Shown here in pieces: positions 5,364 to 8,234 of a DNA stretch of 8,234 bases (positions are counted from its first letter, which is position 1; each line of letters begins with the position of its first letter). Source of the DNA: DASVXQ01 sp046727955 (GTDB lineage: Bacteria > Actinomycetota > CALGFH01). The notes beneath the pieces are model-generated. The model ran no database searches. It saw only the letters and a list, made by a program, of their open reading frames with translations, and was not told the DNA's origin. Location of the stretch: NCBI GenBank assembly GCA_046727955.1, contig JBKPDO010000298.1:1-8234 (forward strand), written 5' to 3'. A program made the translations under genes and the position numbers.

Positions 5364-6132
5364 GACAACCTCGCTGTGGGCAAGGTTCCGCCTGGACGGC
5401 AGGACCGCGCTGGTGATTGGGGCGAGCCGTGGCATCGGCCGGCAGGTGGCGCTGACCCTGGCCGAGGCTGGCGCGTCCGTGGTGCTCGCCGCGCGCTCCG
5501 CCGACGACCTCGACAAGGTCGCCGCCGCCGCGCGCGAGGCCGGAGCGCCGCAGGCGCTGGCGCTGCCCACCGACGCCTCCGACGAGGCGGCGGTCGAGGC
5601 GCTGGTGACGCGGGCGGCCGAGGTCGGCGGTGGGCTGGACGTGCTCGCCAACGTCGCCGGGGGTCAGCAGTTCTTCGCCGCGCTGGCCGACACGCGCACC
5701 TCCGGCTGGGACAAGGTTCTCGGACTGAACCTGCGTGCGCCGTTTCTCGCCTGCCGGGCCGCCCTGCCGCGCATGCGGCCGGGAGGATCGATCGTCAACG
5801 TGACCAGCGTCGCCGGGCTGCGGGCGACGCCGGCCATCGGCGCCTACGGCGTGGCCAAGGCCGGCCTGATCTCCATGACCAGGACGCTGGCGGTGGAGGC
5901 CGTCCCCCTCGGGGTGCGGGTCAACTGCCTCGCCCCTGGCTGGATGCGCACCGAGCTGACCCGCCGGCTCTGGTCGGACCCTGATATGAGCCGCGGCACC
6001 ATCGCCGACGTGCCGATGAACCGCTGGGGTGAGGTCGAGGAGCTCGCCGGCCCGCTGCTGCTGCTCGCCTCCGACGCCGGCAGCTATATCACTGGCGCCA
6101 CCCTGGTAGTGGACGGCGGGCAGCTGGCGTGA
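5356..6132 (+). CDS. SDR family oxidoreductase (classical short-chain dehydrogenase)
   Basis: The 258-residue product is a complete classical SDR with a single Rossmann domain. It shows GASRGIG for dinucleotide binding (22-28), NVAGG (99-103), catalytic Asn125 in LNLRAPF, Ser151 in NVTSVAG, Tyr164 and Lys168 in YGVAK, and a C-terminal ITGATLVVDGG (245-255). Arg24 after the first Gly-Ala-Ser and Ala-Arg near the end of the second strand (AARS, 45-48) would suit NADP(H), but cofactor choice is uncertain. Members reduce or oxidise carbonyl/hydroxyl substrates, including 3-oxoacyl-ACP or -CoA, and the substrate cannot be told here. The ATG lies inside the end of bioY (8-bp overlap) with GGGAGAAGG as SD, so translation is coupled to bioY and any control by the upstream element should extend to this gene. 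Confidence 0.92.
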   Translation: MTETTSLWARFRLDGRTALVIGASRGIGRQVALTLAEAGASVVLAARSADDLDKVAAAAREAGAPQALALPTDASDEAAVEALVTRAAEVGGGLDVLANVAGGQQFFAALADTRTSGWDKVLGLNLRAPFLACRAALPRMRPGGSIVNVTSVAGLRATPAIGAYGVAKAGLISMTRTLAVEAVPLGVRVNCLAPGWMRTELTRRLWSDPDMSRGTIADVPMNRWGEVEELAGPLLLLASDAGSYITGATLVVDGGQLA

Positions 6133-6159
6133 CTGGCCTTGTCGTGACTGGCTTATCCT
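6128..6159 (+). promoter_or_regulatory. Candidate leaderless promoter of the NUDIX gene with a direct repeat
   Basis: TATCCT at 6154-6159 (TANNNT) ends exactly 6 nt before the ATG at 6166, which predicts a leaderless mRNA; no SD is present. The 10-mer CGTGACTGGC occurs at 6128-6137 and again at 6143-6152, a 15-bp period. The first copy overlaps the upstream stop codon and covers the -35 region. The repeat could be an operator or a chance duplication. Confidence 0.5.
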
Positions 6160-6165
6160 GAGCGG

Positions 6166-6792
6166 ATGACCTCTGACATCCCGCTCGTGGAGCGCCTGTC
6201 CAGCCTCCCGTTCGCTGCGCCGGCGGATCCGCACGGGGTCCCGGCCGCGGTGCTCCTGGCGCTCTCGCCGGTCGGGGACGCTGACGATCTCGGCTTGGTG
6301 CTGGTCAGGCGACCGCAGTTCATGCGCAACCACGCTGGCCAGGTCGCGCTGCCCGGCGGCGCGGTCGAGCCGGGCGACCGGGACGAGGTCGCCGCCGCGC
6401 TCAGGGAGGCGCACGAGGAGGTCGGGCTGGACCCGGGCGGCGTGCGCGTGCTGGGCACGCTGGACCGCGCCTACATCAGCGTGTCGAACTTCGACGTCCT
6501 GCCGGTGGTCGGCCTGTGGGACGGGCAGGCTCCGCTCCGTCCCAACCCGGGGGAGGTTGCCGGCATCCTGCACCCCACACTGCGTCAGCTGGCCGACCCC
6601 TCCAATCATGGCGTAGAGCCGCTGGTCCGCCTGGTCGGCGAGAGCGGGCTGCGCGGCCGCGCGCGGGAGATCTCGAGCCCGGTCTTCTGGGTCGACGGCG
6701 TGGTGGTGTGGGGCTTCACCGCCGGTCTGCTGGCGGCGTTCCTGCACTCCCTGGGCCTGAAGGCCCCGCCGCTGCCGCAACCCTTTCGTTGA
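6166..6792 (+). CDS. NUDIX hydrolase, CoA pyrophosphatase type
   Basis: The 208-residue product carries the NUDIX box as GGAVEPGDRDEVAAALREAHEEVGL in pieces: GGAVEP at 64-69 and REAHEEVGL at 80-88. The REAxEEVG core holds the metal-binding glutamates. Just before it is VRRPQFMRNHAGQVALPGG-like sequence (from about 48), the UPF0035 signature (LxxHxGQVxxPGG) that marks CoA diphosphatases such as E. coli NudL and eukaryotic NUDT7/8. These cleave CoA or acyl-CoA to 3',5'-ADP and (acyl-)4'-phosphopantetheine with Mg or Mn. The classical upstream Glu of the NUDIX box is Arg here, a deviation also found in this subfamily as I recall it. It has no SD and a -10 box 6 nt upstream, so it is probably leaderless. 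It lies 33 bp after the short-chain dehydrogenase and 23 bp before the alpha/beta hydrolase. Confidence 0.9.
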   Translation: MTSDIPLVERLSSLPFAAPADPHGVPAAVLLALSPVGDADDLGLVLVRRPQFMRNHAGQVALPGGAVEPGDRDEVAAALREAHEEVGLDPGGVRVLGTLDRAYISVSNFDVLPVVGLWDGQAPLRPNPGEVAGILHPTLRQLADPSNHGVEPLVRLVGESGLRGRAREISSPVFWVDGVVVWGFTAGLLAAFLHSLGLKAPPLPQPFR

Positions 6793-6815
6793 TCCTCTTG
6801 AGGAGAGCCTCGATC

Positions 6816-7676
6816 ATGTCCAATTCCGCCGACGAGTCGCCGCAGGACGCCGAGTCCGCCGAGCCCCCCGGGTCCGATCAGCCCGCCGCGACGCCGGCGC
6901 CAGTGGCCCCGCCGGTCACCGTGTACGGCGAGGGCACCCCGGTGGTGCTGCTGCACGCCTTCCCTATGGACAGCCGCATGTGGCTGCCGCAGATCGAGGC
7001 ACTCAGCGGCTACCAGGTGATCGTTCCGGACCTGCGCGGCTTCGGCGCCGCACGCGAGCAGGCGGTCGAGATCGCGCACATGGACCTGCTCGCGGACGAC
7101 GTGGCGCAGCTGCTTGACGACCGCTCGCTTGACCAGGTTGTCCTCTGTGGACTGGCGATGGGCGGCTACGTCGCGCTCGCGTTCGCCCGCCGGCACGCCG
7201 GACGCCTCGGCGGCCTGGTGCTCTGCGACACTCGCGCCGGGGCGGACAGCGACGAGGAGATCGCCAACCGGCTGGCCATGGCGGAGCGGGTGCTCGAGGA
7301 GGGCGTGGGATTCCTGCCGGAGGCGATGCTGCCGCGGCTGCTCGGGCAAACCAGTCGTGCCAAGCGTGCCGAACTGGTCGAGAGGGTCACGGAGATCATC
7401 CTCGACCAGGACCCGCGCGGCATCGCTGCGGCGCAGCGTGGCATGGCGGCGCGGCACGACTCGACCCCCGTGCTCGCCCAGGTGAGCGTCCCGGCACTGG
7501 TGATCGTAGGCAGCGAGGACGAGATCGCTGGGCCCGAGGAAGGCAGGATACTGGCAACCGGCCTCCGCGATGCTCGTCTGGTGCAGGTGGAGAGCGCTGG
7601 CCACCTCGTGAACCTGGAGCAGCCGGAGCCGGTGACGGAGGCGCTGCTCGATTTCCTGGCTCCCATTTGGATTTGA
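6816..7676 (+). CDS. Alpha/beta-hydrolase fold protein with Ser-to-Ala change at the nucleophile (possible pseudoenzyme)
   Basis: The 286-residue product has a disordered acidic/Pro/Ala N-terminus of about 33 residues and then a single alpha/beta-hydrolase domain. LLHAFPMDSRMW (45-56) is the oxyanion-hole loop, PDLRGFG (71-77) follows, and the nucleophile elbow reads GLAMGG (112-117) where GLSMGG is expected. The codon for Ala114 is GCG at 7155-7157. The rest of the triad is intact: Asp235 in GSEDEI and His263 in AGHLVNLEQP. A small helical cap spans about 142-215. The fold resembles 3-oxoadipate enol-lactonase and related esterases. With Ala at the elbow, normal ester hydrolysis should be lost, so it may be a non-catalytic binder, use another chemistry, or reflect a sequencing error. 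The ATG at 6816 has GAGGAG at 6800-6805; the frame extends upstream inside the NUDIX gene, which is rejected. Confidence 0.88.
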   Translation: MSNSADESPQDAESAEPPGSDQPAATPAPVAPPVTVYGEGTPVVLLHAFPMDSRMWLPQIEALSGYQVIVPDLRGFGAAREQAVEIAHMDLLADDVAQLLDDRSLDQVVLCGLAMGGYVALAFARRHAGRLGGLVLCDTRAGADSDEEIANRLAMAERVLEEGVGFLPEAMLPRLLGQTSRAKRAELVERVTEIILDQDPRGIAAAQRGMAARHDSTPVLAQVSVPALVIVGSEDEIAGPEEGRILATGLRDARLVQVESAGHLVNLEQPEPVTEALLDFLAPIWI

Positions 7677-7704
7677 GCCGCTTTGAATTGATTGCCCGGA
7701 AGTG

Positions 7705-7734
7705 GTGACAACGTCGCAATGCATCTAGTACTCT
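7705..7734 (+). promoter_or_regulatory. Candidate sigma-70-type promoter in an AT-richer intergenic stretch
   Basis: GTGACA at 7705-7710 and TACTCT at 7729-7734 are separated by 18 bp, and transcription would start near A7741. The surrounding 7680-7735 is noticeably richer in A/T than the rest of the window. No convincing plus-strand gene follows, only three hairpins up to 7871, so the product could be a small RNA. Confidence 0.4.
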
Positions 7735-7740
7735 CGGGCT

Positions 7741-7875
7741 AGTCGCGGTTCCGAACTCTCCCAAACGGAGCCGAGCAGTGCGAGGGGGGCAGGGGAGGAC
7801 CGTCTAGGCAACGTTACAGCGCCTAGTCATGTAGGCCAGGCAGGCGGGGAGGACCGGCCCTGCCTGCCTGGTCCC
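7741..7875 (+). ncRNA. Possible small RNA (promoter plus three hairpins, no ORF)
   Basis: Starting at the predicted +1, an 8-bp stem pairs 7746-7753 with 7766-7773 (one G-U) around a 12-nt loop containing CTCTCCC. A 6-bp stem CTAGGC/GCCTAG pairs 7804-7809 with 7821-7826. A long terminator-like hairpin follows at 7836-7871. The only plus-strand ORFs are under 10 codons. The 3' third would be antisense to the end of the helix-turn-helix gene on the other strand. Hypothetical; based only on promoter-like and foldable sequence. Confidence 0.25.
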
Positions 7876-8060
7876 CTACTCACGCCGGCCATGCTGGCCT
7901 TGAGCCAGGCTTCCAGCTCGCCACGCGGGTAGCGGTAGACACGTTCGGAGATCCGTATCCACGGTGGGCCGGAACCATCCGCGCGATAGCGGCGCAGGCT
8001 GCGCGTTGAGATACGCAAGATGCGCGCTACCTCATCTTCGGTGAGTAGGTCTTCAGCCAT
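7827..8060 (-). CDS. Excisionase/MerR-like helix-turn-helix DNA-binding protein (HTH_17 type)
   Basis: A 77-residue protein. Residues 5-55 match the HTH_17/excisionase layout: LLTEDEVARILRISTRSLRRYR forms the helix-turn-helix (seen in pieces TEDEVARIL and STRSLRRY), then GSGPPWIRI, VYRYPRGELEAWL for the wing and the last helix. The tail (60-77) is basic, Gly/Pro/Ser-rich, and encoded by a 14-bp DNA hairpin. Proteins of this type are excisionases or small regulators of phages, plasmids and integrative elements, and some are plain transcription regulators. No integrase is in the window; one could lie beyond the right edge or be absent. The ATG at 8060 has a weak GAGG close by, and TAAGAT on the minus strand (8074-8069) is a fair -10 covered by a palindrome, suggesting autoregulation. 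It is the only gene in this half on the minus strand. Confidence 0.75.
   Translation of the reverse strand: MAEDLLTEDEVARILRISTRSLRRYRADGSGPPWIRISERVYRYPRGELEAWLKASMAGVSRGPGRQGRSSPPAWPT
7836..7871. terminator. Strong GC-rich hairpin at the 3' end of the helix-turn-helix gene
   Basis: CCAGGCAGGC at 7836-7845 pairs perfectly with GCCTGCCTGG at 7862-7871 and the stem continues four more pairs (7846-7849 with 7858-7861, one G-U), leaving an 8-nt loop. It lies inside the last codons of the minus-strand gene and has no T-tract on either strand. It may act as a factor-assisted or bidirectional terminator between the convergent transcription units. Confidence 0.5.
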
Positions 8061-8064
8061 TGCC

Positions 8065-8079
8065 TCGGATCTTATCCGA
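8065..8079. promoter_or_regulatory. Palindrome over the -10 of the helix-turn-helix gene, candidate operator
   Basis: TCGGAT-CTT-ATCCGA is a perfect 6-bp inverted repeat with a 3-bp centre, starting 5 bp before the minus-strand start codon at 8060. On the minus strand its centre contains TAAGAT, a TANNNT box. A bound dimer would block this promoter, which suits self-repression. Confidence 0.4.
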
Positions 8080-8234
8080 CCGTCTTGACTGTCCCTAGGA
8101 GGCTGCTGAATGGGCTTGGTTCGGTCGATCTTCTTGCCAGCGTCGATCCGGTAGATCGCCTTGGGCTGTCAGCGCCCTCAGGCTGTGCAGGGTCGACTGG
8201 GCGATGGACGCGCTGGATGGGAGATGGCGTGGTC
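8080..8234. other. Right-edge stretch without a supported gene
   Basis: No complete gene is supported here. On the minus strand a frame is open from the window edge (8232) to a TAG at 8097-8095, 45 codons. Its first half has G/C-ending codons and its second half does not, so it could be the last part of an upstream gene or chance. On the plus strand AGGAGG at 8097-8102 precedes an ATG at 8110, but that frame stops after 14 codons. The frame directly before the helix-turn-helix start is open for 36 codons without a start codon. Confidence 0.3.

Noticed and set aside
4386..6780. Very long minus-strand open frames (up to 494 codons) opposite bioY, the dehydrogenase and the NUDIX gene
   Set aside because: They are Arg/His/Gly/Gln-rich shadow translations of well-supported plus-strand genes, as expected in high-GC DNA, and contain no recognisable domain.
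6516..6815. 100-codon N-terminal extension of the alpha/beta hydrolase
   Set aside because: It runs inside the NUDIX gene in another frame, and an ATG with GAGGAG upstream is present at 6816.
7741..7775. tRNA 3'-end remnant (GGTTCCGAAC resembling a T-loop) as an attachment site
   Set aside because: The neighbouring bases do not form a T-stem or acceptor stem, so a tRNA fragment is not supported.
8110..8154. 14-codon plus-strand ORF with a perfect AGGAGG at 8097-8102
   Set aside because: It is too short, has no promoter at a suitable distance, no downstream gene is visible to make it a leader peptide, and there is no coding bias to judge.
8061..8168. In-frame upstream extension of the helix-turn-helix gene
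   Set aside because: The frame is open for 36 codons but has no ATG, GTG or TTG, and a -10 box and palindrome occupy the region just before the ATG at 8060.

Overview
The window reads as a piece of a high-GC actinobacterial chromosome, roughly 70% GC by eye. The signs are strong G/C third-position bias in all the real genes, frequent GTG starts, actinobacterial -10 boxes (TANNNT) placed exactly 6 nt before start codons as in leaderless mRNAs, and a small CxxC/HxxxCW protein whose motif layout I recall from streptomycete genomes. I cannot name the genus. An uncultured or deep-branching lineage is possible.

Left part (1-2836). The window opens inside a large membrane protein. Only its C-terminal multi-membrane domain and a low-complexity tail ending in hexapeptide repeats are present. 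It is tightly followed by a glycolipid-binding-fold (DUF1089 type) protein whose Shine-Dalgarno overlaps the upstream stop. After a 132-bp gap with three copies of a GACC(C)GGTCC motif comes a 3-hydroxybutyryl-CoA dehydrogenase. A small unrecognised gene (2955-3209, minus strand) converges on it.

Middle part (3210-6132). This is the most interesting section. Two related, strongly foldable elements (3257-3381 and 4603-4728) each sit just upstream of a plus-strand gene, a TIM-barrel amidohydrolase and a BioY-type biotin transporter component. They share loop sequences and the same P1-P2-P3-A-P4-P1 layout, but their long closing stem differs in sequence while staying paired. I read them as two copies of a cis-regulatory RNA, possibly a riboswitch, that I do not recognise. 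Between them lie the amidohydrolase and the small putative zinc-binding protein. BioY is translationally coupled by an 8-bp overlap to a short-chain dehydrogenase.

Right part (6133-8234). A NUDIX CoA pyrophosphatase with a probable leaderless promoter is followed by an alpha/beta hydrolase whose nucleophile serine is replaced by alanine. Then comes a relatively AT-rich intergenic stretch with a plus-strand promoter and three hairpins, which may encode a small RNA. Last is a minus-strand excisionase/MerR-like helix-turn-helix gene with a palindrome over its -10, which may mark the edge of an integrated element beyond the window.

Functional picture. The hydroxyacyl-CoA dehydrogenase and the CoA diphosphatase point to acyl-CoA metabolism. 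BioY supplies biotin, the cofactor of acyl-CoA carboxylases. The amidohydrolase, short-chain dehydrogenase and alpha/beta hydrolase have no substrate that the sequence reveals.
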